Source of the DNA: Mayfieldus sp038040285
Lineage (GTDB): Bacteria > Actinomycetota > Thermoleophilia > Solirubrobacterales > 70-9
NCBI GenBank assembly: GCA_038040285.1
Contig: JBBPIN010000041.1
Coordinates: 1-15,386 of the forward strand
DNA: 15,386 nucleotides
Direction: 5' to 3'
Shown here: positions 6,691-13,962 of the stretch, in pieces
How the letters are laid out: every line of letters begins with the position of its first letter
How positions within the stretch are numbered: position 1 is the stretch's first letter
Translations under genes and position numbers: made by a program
Notes under the pieces: model-generated
Told to the model about the DNA's origin: nothing
Seen by the model: the letters and a program-made list of their open reading frames with translations, nothing else
The model's database searches: none

Positions 6691-7701
6691 ATGTCCATGG
6701 GCAGCAGCGAAACGACCATCTCCCCCGCCGCCCGCGACGTTCAATCTGGGCGCCCGGCCACCGAGATCAGCCTCTCGCGGGTGGGCGTCACTGGAATCGA
6801 GAAGGTCCTGCGGGTGAAGTCGAACGGGACCGAGGAGCTGTACCACGCCGAGCTGGAGTGCTTCGTCGACCTCAATCCCCAGCAGGCCGGCGTCCACATG
6901 TCCCGATTTGAGGAGGTTGTCGGCGAGGCGATTGACGAGGTGGTGCTCGGCGAGGCATTCCGCGCCGAGACCCTCGCCGCCCACATCGCCGAGCGAATCC
7001 GCGAGCGCCAGGGCGGCCTGCGTTCCGAGGTGAGGGTCACCGCCCATTACCCCGAAACCGTGGTCACGCCGGAGTCCGGTCAGCGCACCCAGGAGATCTA
7101 CACCCTGTTCGGGACGGCGGTCGCCTCGGAGCGCGGCCTGCGCACCCTGCGCGGTGTGCAGGCGCAGGGAATGACCGCCTGTCCGTGCGCCCAGGAGATG
7201 GTCGCCGACCTTGCCCGCGAGCGGCTAGCCGAGCAGGGATTCGACGCCGATGAGATCGAGCGGGTGATCGATGTGGTGCCGATCGCCACCCACAACCAGC
7301 GCGGCATCGGGACCCTCTATGTCGGCTGTCCCGAGAGTTGGGCCGCCGACGTCGACGCGCGCGACCTGCTGCACATCGTCGAGCAGTCGATGAGCTCGGA
7401 GATCTACGGGCTGCTGAAGCGCCCCGACGAGCTGGCGGTGGTCGAGAAGGCCCACGCACAGCCACGCTTCGTCGAGGACTGCGCGCGAGAGATGATCCGC
7501 TGCGTGACCGAGAAATACCCGGACATGCACGACGAGGCCTTCGTGATGGCGCGCCAGGAGAACCTGGAGACGATCCACCGCCACAACGTCGTCGCCGAGC
7601 GCTACGGAACCGCCGCCGATCTGCGCCAGGAACTCGAGACCGGCGAGCACATCCGCCACCACCTGTCAATGAGGGAGTGGCTGGAGCAGCCCGCTAGCTG
7701 A
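6691..7701 (+). CDS. mptA: GTP cyclohydrolase IB, archaeal MptA type
   Basis: The 336-residue protein belongs to COG1469 (FolE2/MptA), Fe(II)- or Zn-dependent enzymes that open the imidazole ring of GTP to start pterin synthesis. The motifs are closest to archaeal MptA: SLSRVGVTGIEK (27-38), GVHMSR (67-72), GMTACPCAQE (160-169) with Cys164/Cys166, IATHNQRGIG (198-207), the SMSSEIYGLLKRPDE stretch (233-247), FVEDCAREMIR (260-270) and IHRHNVVAERYG (295-306). MptA makes 7,8-dihydroneopterin 2',3'-cyclic phosphate, which needs a phosphodiesterase to enter folate or a related pathway; none is in the window. A second in-frame ATG at 6697 is possible. The 3' end overlaps the convergent pgsA by eight bases. 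Confidence 0.92.
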   Translation: MSMGSSETTISPAARDVQSGRPATEISLSRVGVTGIEKVLRVKSNGTEELYHAELECFVDLNPQQAGVHMSRFEEVVGEAIDEVVLGEAFRAETLAAHIAERIRERQGGLRSEVRVTAHYPETVVTPESGQRTQEIYTLFGTAVASERGLRTLRGVQAQGMTACPCAQEMVADLARERLAEQGFDADEIERVIDVVPIATHNQRGIGTLYVGCPESWAADVDARDLLHIVEQSMSSEIYGLLKRPDELAVVEKAHAQPRFVEDCAREMIRCVTEKYPDMHDEAFVMARQENLETIHRHNVVAERYGTAADLRQELETGEHIRHHLSMREWLEQPAS

Positions 7702-8278
7702 CCCCGGCCCTGCCGGACTCGGCTTTCGCCGCCGTTCGACGGTCCCGCTCCTGTTCCACACGCCGGCGCAGCCCGAAGAAGTAATCGACGCCGCTGATCA
7801 CCGTCATCGCGACGGCGACGTAGACCAGCACGTCCACCCATACCGGCGAGGGATCGGCGGCGATCAGCGCGATTACAGCCGCCACCTGAAGGATCGTCTT
7901 CAGCTTTCCGAGCGGGCTGGCGGCGATCACGATCCCGCGCTCGGCGGCCACGGCGCGCAGTCCGGTGACCGCCAGCTCGCGGGCGATGATCACCATCGCC
8001 ACCCAGGCGGCGAGGCGGTCCAGCGAGACAAGCGACATCAGCGCCGCCACGATCAGCAGCTTGTCCGCCAGCGGGTCCATCAGCTTGCCGAAGGTGGTGA
8101 CGGCGTCGCGCGAGCGCGCGAAGTAGCCGTCGAGCCCGTCGGTGAGGGCCGCGAGCGCGAATACGCCGGCCGCCAGCGCATCCCCGTTCGGAGTCTCGCC
8201 GAGCAGCGCGACGACGATTACCGGCACCGCGAGGATGCGCACCATCGTGAGCACGTTCGGCAGGTTGAGCGGGAACAT
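7694..8278 (-). CDS. pgsA: CDP-diacylglycerol-glycerol-3-phosphate 3-phosphatidyltransferase
   Basis: The 194-residue membrane protein makes phosphatidylglycerol phosphate from CDP-diacylglycerol and glycerol 3-phosphate. The full CDP-alcohol phosphotransferase signature is present: Asp47-x2-Asp50-Gly51-x2-Ala54-Arg55-x8-Gly64-x3-Asp68-x3-Asp72. The N-terminus NLPNVLTMVRILAVP is typical of PgsA, and several hydrophobic segments follow. The length is normal. It lies 25 bases after the MMPL transporter on the same strand, so the two are probably co-transcribed. Its last eight bases overlap the end of mptA on the other strand. Another CDP-alcohol transferase of the same family, such as a PgsA2-like enzyme, is a possible alternative. 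Confidence 0.9.
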   Translation of the reverse strand: MFPLNLPNVLTMVRILAVPVIVVALLGETPNGDALAAGVFALAALTDGLDGYFARSRDAVTTFGKLMDPLADKLLIVAALMSLVSLDRLAAWVAMVIIARELAVTGLRAVAAERGIVIAASPLGKLKTILQVAAVIALIAADPSPVWVDVLVYVAVAMTVISGVDYFFGLRRRVEQERDRRTAAKAESGRAGVS

Positions 8279-8303
8279 CGCCGTCAGTATGACCGGGCGC
8301 GGG

Positions 8304-10544
8304 TCAGCTTCCGGCCGCCGGCTTGCCGACCGCCGCGGCTGCCGCGTCGCGCTGCTTGAGGAAGGAGTCGTCCTCGATGCTGATGTGGGGCACGGTGCGC
8401 TCCAGCAAGCCCGGCATCCACCACGCCCGCCCGCGCAGCAGCACCATCACCGCGGGCACGAGCAGGCATCGCACCAAGGTGGCGTCGATCGCGATCGCCA
8501 CCGCCAACCCGATCCCGAACTCCTTCACCACCGGGTTGCCATTGAGCACGAAGCTGGCGAACACGCAGACCATGATCAGGGCGGCCGAGGTGACCACTCG
8601 TCCGGTGTTGGCGAGCCCCTCGACGACGGCTCGCGACGGCGAGCTGCCGCCGCGGTAGTGCTCGGACATCTGCGAAAGCAGGAAGACCTCGTAGTCCATC
8701 GAGAGGCCGAAGAGGATCGCGAACATCAGCAACGGAACGAAGCTGACAATCGGGATCGCGTGGTCGAGGCCGATCAGCTCCGCGCCCCAACCTTTCTGAA
8801 ACACGGCGGTCACGACGCCATAGGCCGCGGCGACCGAGAGCAGGTTCATGAGCGCCGCCTTCACCGGCACCAAAATCGAGCGGAAGGCCAGCAATAGGAC
8901 CAGGAAGCTGAGCCCGACGACGATCGCGATCATCGAGGGCAGCTTGTCGCTGATCCGGTCCGCGAGGTCGATGTAGCCGGCCGTCTGCCCGCCCACGTAG
9001 GCCGTGAGGTCGGTCCCCTTCAGCGCCTTCGGGATCACGTTGTCGCGCAGGTCGTTGACCAGGTCCACGGTGCGGTCCGAGGACGGCGCGGATGAAGCGA
9101 CCACGGTGAAGACCGCGGTCTTGGCCTGCTTGTCGAGGGTCGGGAGCGAGACCGATTGCACGTCGGGCGCCTTCGAGATCTCGTTTTCGAGCTTGGTCAG
9201 GCTCGGGTCGCTGGCCGGTGTCAGCGGCTTGGCGGCGCTGACCGCGATCAGAAGCGGCCCGTTGGTCCCCACTCCGAAACCCTTGGTGATCCCGTCGTAG
9301 GACTTGCGTACCTGGGTCGACTTCGGCATCGCGCCGTTATCGGACTGGCCGAGCGTCAGGTCACGGAGCGGCAACGCCAGTACGACGAGGATCACGACGG
9401 CGACGACGACCGAGCGCCACGGCCGCTCCGAGACTCCCTCGGCCCAGCGCAGCCATCCGTGCGGTTCGTGATCGTCGTGGTGGGTGCGCCCCAGCTGCAC
9501 GCGCAGCGAATCGATCCGCGGACCCAGGGCGCCGAGCATGGCCGGCAACAACGTGGTCGCCGCCAGCACAGCGATGACCACCGCGATCGCAGCCGTGAAG
9601 CCGAGTGCGCTGACCAGCGGGATCCCGGCGATCGCCAGCGAACAGAGCGCGATGACGACGGTGAACCCGGCGAAGACCACGGCGCCGCCGGAAGTCGCGG
9701 TCGCGCGGGCTACCGACTCGTTGATCTCCATTCCCTCCCTGAGCTGCAGCTTGTGACGGGTGACGATGAACAGCGCGTAGTCGATCCCGACCCCGAGGCC
9801 GATCATCGTCGCCAGGGTCGCGGCGATGCTCGGCACCTCGATCACGTTCTGCAGCAGCCGGATGATCGACAGCGCTCCGGCCAGGCCAAAGACGGCGGAC
9901 GCGATCGGCAGCGCCATCGCGGTCACCGTCCCGAACGCAATCAGCAGGATGATCACCGCGGCGCTGAGGCCGATCGCCTCGCTGATCTCGGTCGAGGGCT
10001 TGGACAGCTGCTGACCGACGTATCCCCCCACCGAGACCTCGATCCCGGCCGCCTTCGCCGGATCGGCCGCGTCGATGACGCTTTGGGCCTCCTCCTCGGT
10101 GAGGTCCGCGGGGCCAACGTCGAGGACCACCGGGACGTAGGCAAACTTCTTGTCCTTGCTGAGGAACGGTGCGCCGTTCGAACCCAGCGGATTGACGGCC
10201 GAGACCACGTGGGGCGTCTTGCGGAGCCGCTTCACCGCGTCGTCGACCGCCTTGCTGTTCTGGGCGTCGGTGACCTTGCCGCCCCTCGCCTCCAAGACGA
10301 CCGGGTTGTTGCCGTTCGCCTGCTGCGGCAGGTGGTCGTTGAGCAGGTCGGTGGCCTTCGTCGACCCGGTCCCCGGCAGCGTCAGGTTGTCGTTCGTCTT
10401 GTCGCCCGACGCCTGCCCGCTGACAACCAGCGCCACGGTTGCGAGCAGCCACACCGCGATCACCGGGTAGTGATGCCGGCAGCAGAATCGCCCGATGAAG
10501 TAAAGGGGTCGAGTCAACGGTCTCCCTGCCCGTCCCGGCGGCAT
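8304..10544 (-). CDS. MMPL/RND-family membrane transporter
   Basis: The 746-residue protein has the MMPL layout, a two-fold repeat of one membrane helix, a large extracytoplasmic domain and a bundle of five or six helices. The first helix is near residues 17-40 (PVIAVWLLATVALVV), and the first soluble domain begins with a TLPGTGSTKA stretch. The first helix bundle contains GLGVGIDYALFIVTRH and the second contains FGLSMDYEVFLLSQMSEHYR; these aspartates are the proton-relay residues of the family. MMPL proteins export lipids, glycolipids or hydrophobic compounds using the proton gradient. ATG at 10544 is chosen because the family-like N-terminus follows it; the frame extends upstream to 10613. 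It lies 25 bases before pgsA on the same strand and is divergent from udgB, with starts 19 bases apart. The substrate is unknown. Confidence 0.9.
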   Translation of the reverse strand: MPPGRAGRPLTRPLYFIGRFCCRHHYPVIAVWLLATVALVVSGQASGDKTNDNLTLPGTGSTKATDLLNDHLPQQANGNNPVVLEARGGKVTDAQNSKAVDDAVKRLRKTPHVVSAVNPLGSNGAPFLSKDKKFAYVPVVLDVGPADLTEEEAQSVIDAADPAKAAGIEVSVGGYVGQQLSKPSTEISEAIGLSAAVIILLIAFGTVTAMALPIASAVFGLAGALSIIRLLQNVIEVPSIAATLATMIGLGVGIDYALFIVTRHKLQLREGMEINESVARATATSGGAVVFAGFTVVIALCSLAIAGIPLVSALGFTAAIAVVIAVLAATTLLPAMLGALGPRIDSLRVQLGRTHHDDHEPHGWLRWAEGVSERPWRSVVVAVVILVVLALPLRDLTLGQSDNGAMPKSTQVRKSYDGITKGFGVGTNGPLLIAVSAAKPLTPASDPSLTKLENEISKAPDVQSVSLPTLDKQAKTAVFTVVASSAPSSDRTVDLVNDLRDNVIPKALKGTDLTAYVGGQTAGYIDLADRISDKLPSMIAIVVGLSFLVLLLAFRSILVPVKAALMNLLSVAAAYGVVTAVFQKGWGAELIGLDHAIPIVSFVPLLMFAILFGLSMDYEVFLLSQMSEHYRGGSSPSRAVVEGLANTGRVVTSAALIMVCVFASFVLNGNPVVKEFGIGLAVAIAIDATLVRCLLVPAVMVLLRGRAWWMPGLLERTVPHISIEDDSFLKQRDAAAAAVGKPAAGS

Positions 10545-10563
10545 TGTGCCGCATGATTCGGTC

Positions 10564-11262
10564 ATGGCAAGTGCGCGAGACCCCGCCGACCTCGAGGCGC
10601 TGGCGCGCCGCATCCATCGCTGCCGTCTCTGCCCCCGCCTGGTCGAATGGCGCGAAGCGGTCGCCGCCGACCCCCCGCGCCGCTACCAGGGCGAGCGCTA
10701 CTGGGCCAAGCCGCTGGAAGGGTTCGGCGACCCCGCGGCACGGGTCGTGGTGATCGGGCTGGCGCCGGCGGCGCACGGCGGCAACCGCACCGGGCGCATG
10801 TTCACCGGCGATCGCTCGGGGGACTGGCTGTTCGCGGCGCTGCACCGCAGCGGGTTCGCCAACCGCCCCGAGTCGAACCGGCGTGGCGACGGGCTGCGGT
10901 TGCGGGGCGCCTACATCACCGCCGTCAACCGCTGCGCGCCGCCCGCAAACCGGCCGACCCCCGCCGAGCGCGACAACTGCCTGCCCTATCTGGAGCGCGA
11001 GTTGGAGTTGCTGGCGCGTTCACGGGTGCTGGTGGCACTCGGAAGCTTCGCCTGGGACGGGGCGCTGCGCGCGGTCCGTGCGCTGGGCGAGCCGGTGCCG
11101 ACCCCGAAGCCCCGCTTCGGCCACGGCGCCGAGGCGCAGGCCGGCCGCTGGGCGCTGCTCGGTTGCTACCACCCAAGCCAGCAGAACACCTTCACCGGCA
11201 AGCTCACCGAGCCGATGCTGGACCAGGTGTTCGAGCGGGCGCGGGAGCTTGCAGCACGCTAG
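10564..11262 (+). CDS. udgB: Type-5 (UdgB) uracil-DNA glycosylase with Fe-S cluster
   Basis: The 232-residue protein is a family-5 uracil-DNA glycosylase, which removes deaminated bases such as uracil from DNA at the start of base-excision repair. Four cysteines in the iron-sulfur pattern are present: Cys20, Cys23, Cys124 and Cys139. Motif A is GLAPAAHGGNRTGR (65-78), with Ala where other families have the catalytic acid, as expected for UdgB. The second active-site motif is HPSQQNTFTGK (203-213). ATG at 10564 is chosen so the protein starts shortly before the first Fe-S cysteines; a GTG at 10546 is also in frame. It is divergent from the MMPL gene, so its promoter must lie within that gene's 5' end. 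It is followed 34 bases later by the thioesterase gene. Confidence 0.92.
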   Translation: MASARDPADLEALARRIHRCRLCPRLVEWREAVAADPPRRYQGERYWAKPLEGFGDPAARVVVIGLAPAAHGGNRTGRMFTGDRSGDWLFAALHRSGFANRPESNRRGDGLRLRGAYITAVNRCAPPANRPTPAERDNCLPYLERELELLARSRVLVALGSFAWDGALRAVRALGEPVPTPKPRFGHGAEAQAGRWALLGCYHPSQQNTFTGKLTEPMLDQVFERARELAAR

Positions 11263-11280
11263 CGCCGCCGCACGCGGCGC
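11262..11280 (+). terminator. GC-rich hairpin at the end of udgB
   Basis: GCGCCGC and GCGGCGC form a perfect 7-bp stem with a 5-base loop starting at the last base of the udgB stop codon. No T-run follows, so termination may be partial. It separates udgB from the promoter of the next gene. Confidence 0.45.
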
Positions 11281-11284
11281 CGGA

Positions 11285-11290
11285 TAGCAT
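11285..11290 (+). promoter_or_regulatory. Candidate -10 element of a leaderless thioesterase transcript
   Basis: TAGCAT fits the TANNNT pattern and ends six bases before the GTG start at 11297, with no Shine-Dalgarno sequence in between. Transcription would start at the GTG. The candidate MerR-gene promoter has the same spacing. Confidence 0.5.
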
Positions 11291-11296
11291 CGCCGC

Positions 11297-11803
11297 GTGA
11301 CCGAGCAGCCATCCATGCCGCCGAAGCCGGCCTCAGATTCCGCCTCGATCTTGGTCCGCTGGATGGGCATTGGGGACGCCAACGCGACCGGGTTCGTTCA
11401 CGGCGGCGCCGTGATGCGGATGTGCGACGAAGCGGCGGGAATCGCCGCGATCCGTCACTGCGGACTTCGCGTCGTCACCGCGGCGATGGACCGGATGACC
11501 TTCGTCAGCCCGATCCGAATCGCCGAGCTGGTCACCTGCCGCGCCCAGGTCAACGCGGCCTGGAACACCTCGATGGAGGTCGGGGTGAGGGTCGAGGCCG
11601 AGAATCCCCGCAGCGGCGAGATCCGCCATACCTCCACCGCCTACCTGACGATGGTTGCGGTGGGCGAGGACGGAGAGCCGGCGCCTGTGCCGCCGCTGGC
11701 CGCGGAGAGCGACGACGAGGTACGCCGCAACCGCGAGGCCGAGCTGCGGCGCGCCAACCGACTCGCGGAGCGCGACGAGCTGCTCGGCGAATGGCAGCGC
11801 TAG
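11297..11803 (+). CDS. Hotdog-fold acyl-CoA thioesterase (YciA/BACH type)
   Basis: The 168-residue protein fits the single-hotdog acyl-CoA thioesterases, which hydrolyse acyl-CoA to free acid and CoA in the cytoplasm. The helix-start motif is NATGFVHGG (29-37), followed by Asp44-Glu45 in the central helix. The strand region TAAMDRMTFVSPI (61-73) and the later RHTSTAYLTMVA segment complete the fold. The C-terminal 40 residues are charged and probably helical, as in related enzymes. The GTG start is supported by the -10-like box six bases upstream; ATG at 11315 is the alternative. It follows udgB on the same strand after a hairpin, so it may be transcribed separately. Chain-length preference cannot be inferred. 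Confidence 0.85.
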   Translation: MTEQPSMPPKPASDSASILVRWMGIGDANATGFVHGGAVMRMCDEAAGIAAIRHCGLRVVTAAMDRMTFVSPIRIAELVTCRAQVNAAWNTSMEVGVRVEAENPRSGEIRHTSTAYLTMVAVGEDGEPAPVPPLAAESDDEVRRNREAELRRANRLAERDELLGEWQR

Positions 11804-11862
11804 CTCGAGCTCTTGCGCTGCTGGTGCGCGCGGCCGGGACCGGCCACGACGGATTCCGCGCC

Positions 11863-11868
11863 TAGAAT
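11863..11868 (+). promoter_or_regulatory. Candidate -10 element of tRNA-Thr(CGT)
   Basis: TAGAAT lies 11 bases before the tRNA and is the same hexamer as upstream of tRNA-Tyr. A convincing -35 was not found. Confidence 0.45.
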
Positions 11869-11879
11869 GGACGCCACCG

Positions 11880-11952
11880 GCCGGCGTAGCTCAGCTGGTA
11901 GAGCACTTCACTCGTAATGAAGGGGTCAGCGGTTCGAGTCCGCTCGCCGGCT
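11880..11952 (+). tRNA. tRNA-Thr(CGT)
   Basis: This is a complete 73-base cloverleaf. The acceptor stem is GCCGGCG with CGCCGGC, the D arm is GCTCAGCTGGTAGAGC, and the anticodon stem CTTCA/TGAAG holds the loop CTCGTAA (anticodon CGT). The T arm contains GGTTCGAGTCC. The discriminator base is T and CCA is not encoded. Its 3' part reappears at 13816-13858, the second tRNA-Thr in this window with that arrangement. Confidence 0.97.
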
Positions 11953-11956
11953 TTCA

Positions 11957-11985
11957 GGAAAGCCCTGCATATCGCGGGGCTTTCC
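11957..11985 (+). terminator. Hairpin terminator after tRNA-Thr(CGT)
   Basis: GGAAAGCCC and GGGCTTTCC form a perfect 9-bp stem with an 11-base loop, starting five bases after the tRNA. It lacks a T-run beyond the stem but is well placed to end the tRNA transcript. Confidence 0.65.
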
Positions 11986-12249
11986 GATGTCTAGGGCCTG
12001 CGACCGCTCCCGATGGGCAACGGTTTGGGCAATACCTGACGACCTCCCAGCGCGCGGTAATCGCGCTGGCGACCATTGATGGGCAGCATCGGGTGCGTGC
12101 GGCGGTGGAACTCGGTCTTGGCGATACTCGACGTTTCCCGAAACACCAAACGCCAGCAGCAGCCGGGGCCGCCGCCCTCCTCGAGGCCATCGCCCTGGCT
12201 GCGACTCCGCGACCATGGGCACTCCGACAGCATTCTGCGCTCCTATCGG
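11986..12249 (+). other. Decayed region, possible ParB-like/phage-protein remnant
   Basis: There is no gene with a proper start. In one plus-strand frame (closing at 12266) the stretch YLTTSQRAVIALATI (from 12033) resembles a motif I recall from ParB-like or phage/plasmid DNA-binding proteins. The surrounding translation does not support an intact protein. This is recall-based and weak. Confidence 0.2.
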
Positions 12250-12554
12250 ATGAGCCCGCGCTCTGATGATCCGGCAGCCGGCGTTTCGGTCGACTACGTG
12301 TGGGAGACCGGTCAGCTCTTCCTTCAGACGCGCAAGGCCTTGGAACCGGACTCGGCCGTGACGATCGACAAGTTCGTCCCCCAGCGGCTGGATGCTGTCA
12401 GCGCCGGAGAGAGCCCGGCGCTGGTTAGAGGTGCCGCTCCTCCACGTCTTGATGACCTAGAGCGGTCCCCGGGTCGGCTCAAGCTAGTCTCCCGGCGCTG
12501 GAACCGGCACCACACCAAGGCGCTGCGGCTCACTACTGACTACGCGATCGCAAG
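12250..12554 (+). pseudogene. Unrecognised coding fragment upstream of the methyltransferase
   Basis: From ATG at 12250 the frame has a coding-like bias to G/C in third positions and a plausible protein composition (for example TIDKFVPQRLDAV). It then runs into the methyltransferase gene in another frame and stays open there only as a shadow, to 12777. I think it is the 5' part of a gene whose 3' part was lost where the methyltransferase begins. No family was recognised. Confidence 0.3.
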
Positions 12555-13277
12555 ATGGGTCCTGAGACTGAAGACTTTCGGCGCCGCCTGTACGAGGGTT
12601 ACGTCACCACTCACGCCGGGAGCGAGCCCGCCGAGCGCGCCGTCCCGTCCCTGGACAGGAACATCCGCAGACGACTTCCCAGGGATCGCAACATTCGCAT
12701 CCTGGACATCGGCTGCGGACAGGGATACCTACTCGATGTCCTCCGAGAGGCCGGATACCCCCAGGTCTCGGGTGTAGATGTCAGCGCCGAGCAGGTTGAG
12801 ATAGCCCGGCTACGGGGTCTGGACGTCACTCAGGGAGATGTCTTCGATTTCCTTCGCGAACATCTCGGTGGCTTTGACGCGATCACGGCTGTGGACCTCA
12901 TCGAGCACTTCGATAAGGCCGATGTGCTGCGCCTCCTGGACGACGTTGCGCGCGCACTGAAACCGGGAGGCATCCTCGTCGGGCAGGTACCCAACGGGGA
13001 GAGCCCGTTCGGTGGTCGTTACATCTACGGCGACTTTACTCATGGCACCGCGTTCACCCAGCGAAGCATCGCGCAGGTGCTGCACGCGACTGGGTTCACC
13101 GAGGTACGCTCATTCCCGGTGGAACCCGCAGTTCACGGGCTCTCCAGCGCACTGCGGATGGTTGTCTGGAAGGTGCTCGCCACGGCTTACAAAACCGCTT
13201 TGGTCGTTGAGACCGGTGTCTTGTCCGGCCACATCGTCACTCAAAACCTGGTGTTCGCGGGAAGAACCAGGAGGTGA
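12555..13277 (+). CDS. Class I SAM-dependent methyltransferase
   Basis: The 240-residue protein has a clear Rossmann methyltransferase core: motif I ILDIGCGQGYLL (49-60), the ribose-binding acid Asp75 in GVDVS, AVDLIEHF (112-119), and LKPGGILVGQVPN (135-147). The N-terminal RRLYEGYVTTH and C-terminal ETGVLSGHIVTQNLV pieces resemble methyltransferases found in O-antigen or capsule gene clusters, so a glycan or lipid-linked sugar is a plausible substrate. ATG at 12555 keeps the family-like N-terminus; no strong ribosome-binding site is seen. It is the only intact gene between tRNA-Thr(CGT) and its detached 3' fragment, so it is probably cargo of an integrated element. A GC-rich hairpin follows 40 bases after the stop. 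Confidence 0.85.
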   Translation: MGPETEDFRRRLYEGYVTTHAGSEPAERAVPSLDRNIRRRLPRDRNIRILDIGCGQGYLLDVLREAGYPQVSGVDVSAEQVEIARLRGLDVTQGDVFDFLREHLGGFDAITAVDLIEHFDKADVLRLLDDVARALKPGGILVGQVPNGESPFGGRYIYGDFTHGTAFTQRSIAQVLHATGFTEVRSFPVEPAVHGLSSALRMVVWKVLATAYKTALVVETGVLSGHIVTQNLVFAGRTRR

Positions 13278-13316
13278 GGTTCGGGATGCGGCGGGCATCC
13301 GATGCCAACGGGTCCC

Positions 13317-13333
13317 GCCCCCGAGGCGGGGGC
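13317..13333 (+). terminator. Hairpin after the methyltransferase
   Basis: GCCCCCG and CGGGGGC form a perfect 7-bp stem with the loop AGG. There is no T-run, but its position suits termination of the methyltransferase transcript. Confidence 0.5.
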
Positions 13334-13445
13334 AAGGCCGATACCCCTGAGCGCGCGATTTCGCCGTCGGTGACGGGGCCATCAAGATCGGGTTCTCGTC
13401 CCGTTCCACGGCCAGGGTCGGGAATGGGGAACACTGACTCGGTCG

Positions 13446-13777
13446 GTGTTCGGTGGCATCAACGAGGAGTCGATGCTCCACAACCTCTTCCGCGCATTCA
13501 ACGACTTCGCCGGCCCCAGCCGCACCCCCTCCTGGTCAAGCTGGCGAACGCCGAGGAGGCGCTCAGCACGACCGCCCGCGCCTGTATCTAACGGCACAAA
13601 GACGCCAACGTGGCGCGAGCGGTCTACGTGCGCGAGGTCGCGGACGGGCGACGGCGGGCGATGCGGCGCTCCCGGATGGTGGGCGAGTATGGAAGCGCGC
13701 TGGAAGCGGCAGCCGCCCCGATAGAGCCTGCAGACACCGGGACCGATGGGGCGAAGGTGCGGCCACTGCGCAGCTAA
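13446..13777 (+). pseudogene. Frameshifted and stop-interrupted remnant of an unknown gene
   Basis: A coding-like frame begins VFGGINEESMLHNLFRAFNDF. It appears to shift frame in the C-rich run near 13515-13535, continuing as HPLLVKLANAEEALSTTARA. It meets an in-frame TAA at 13589-13591, and the same frame then continues as ANVARAVYVREVADGRRR and further to a TAA at 13775-13777. The third-position G/C bias follows the frame across both lesions. The family is not recognised. It lies between the methyltransferase and the detached tRNA fragment. The rest of 13278-13815 holds only the hairpin listed separately. Confidence 0.45.
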
Positions 13778-13815
13778 CCCGTATATCGTCCGGACCCGCC
13801 CGCATCCGCTCGCCC

Positions 13816-13858
13816 CTGGTAATGAAAGGGTCAGCGGTTCGAGTTCGCTCGCCGGCTT
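13816..13858 (+). repeat. Detached 3' fragment of tRNA-Thr(CGT), att-site-like direct repeat
   Basis: These 43 bases match 11911-11953 with three mismatches, from the anticodon loop to one base past the tRNA end. One mismatch changes the anticodon to GGT, one weakens the anticodon stem, and one lies in the T arm. No 5' half is present at this site. As at 95-141, the repeat starts in the anticodon loop, as expected for tRNA-targeted recombination. The next 100 bases, to the toxin gene, show nothing recognisable. Confidence 0.8.
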
Positions 13859-13962
13859 AGCTTTCCAGAGCGATCCCGAACACCAATAAAGCAGTCGCGC
13901 TCGCCCGCGCCCGAACAACGCCCGAGCACCACGCCGGTTCGTTGTGTGTTGCAGAGGTGCCG

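Larger units (their letters stand above)
11911..13858. mobile_element. Putative 1.9-kb tRNA-Thr(CGT)-associated integrative island
   Basis: The segment runs from the 3' part of the intact tRNA-Thr(CGT) to a detached, imperfect 43-base copy of that part in the same orientation. Inside are a methyltransferase gene of a glycan-cluster type and several decayed coding stretches. No integrase is recognisable. The flanking toxin-antitoxin operon lies just outside the distal fragment and may belong to an older, larger element. The three mismatches between the repeats suggest an older event than the 95-1618 island. Confidence 0.5.

Noticed and set aside
5656..7047. 463-residue minus-strand frame spanning sigA and mptA
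   Set aside because: It crosses two well-supported genes on opposite strands and shows no domain.
9156..10556. 466-residue plus-strand frame opposite the MMPL gene
   Set aside because: Composition dominated by Arg, Asp, Gly and His with no motif; antisense shadow of a clear transporter.
13816..13858. Complete tRNA gene near 13.8 kb
   Set aside because: No 5' half precedes it, and the anticodon stem and T arm carry changes.
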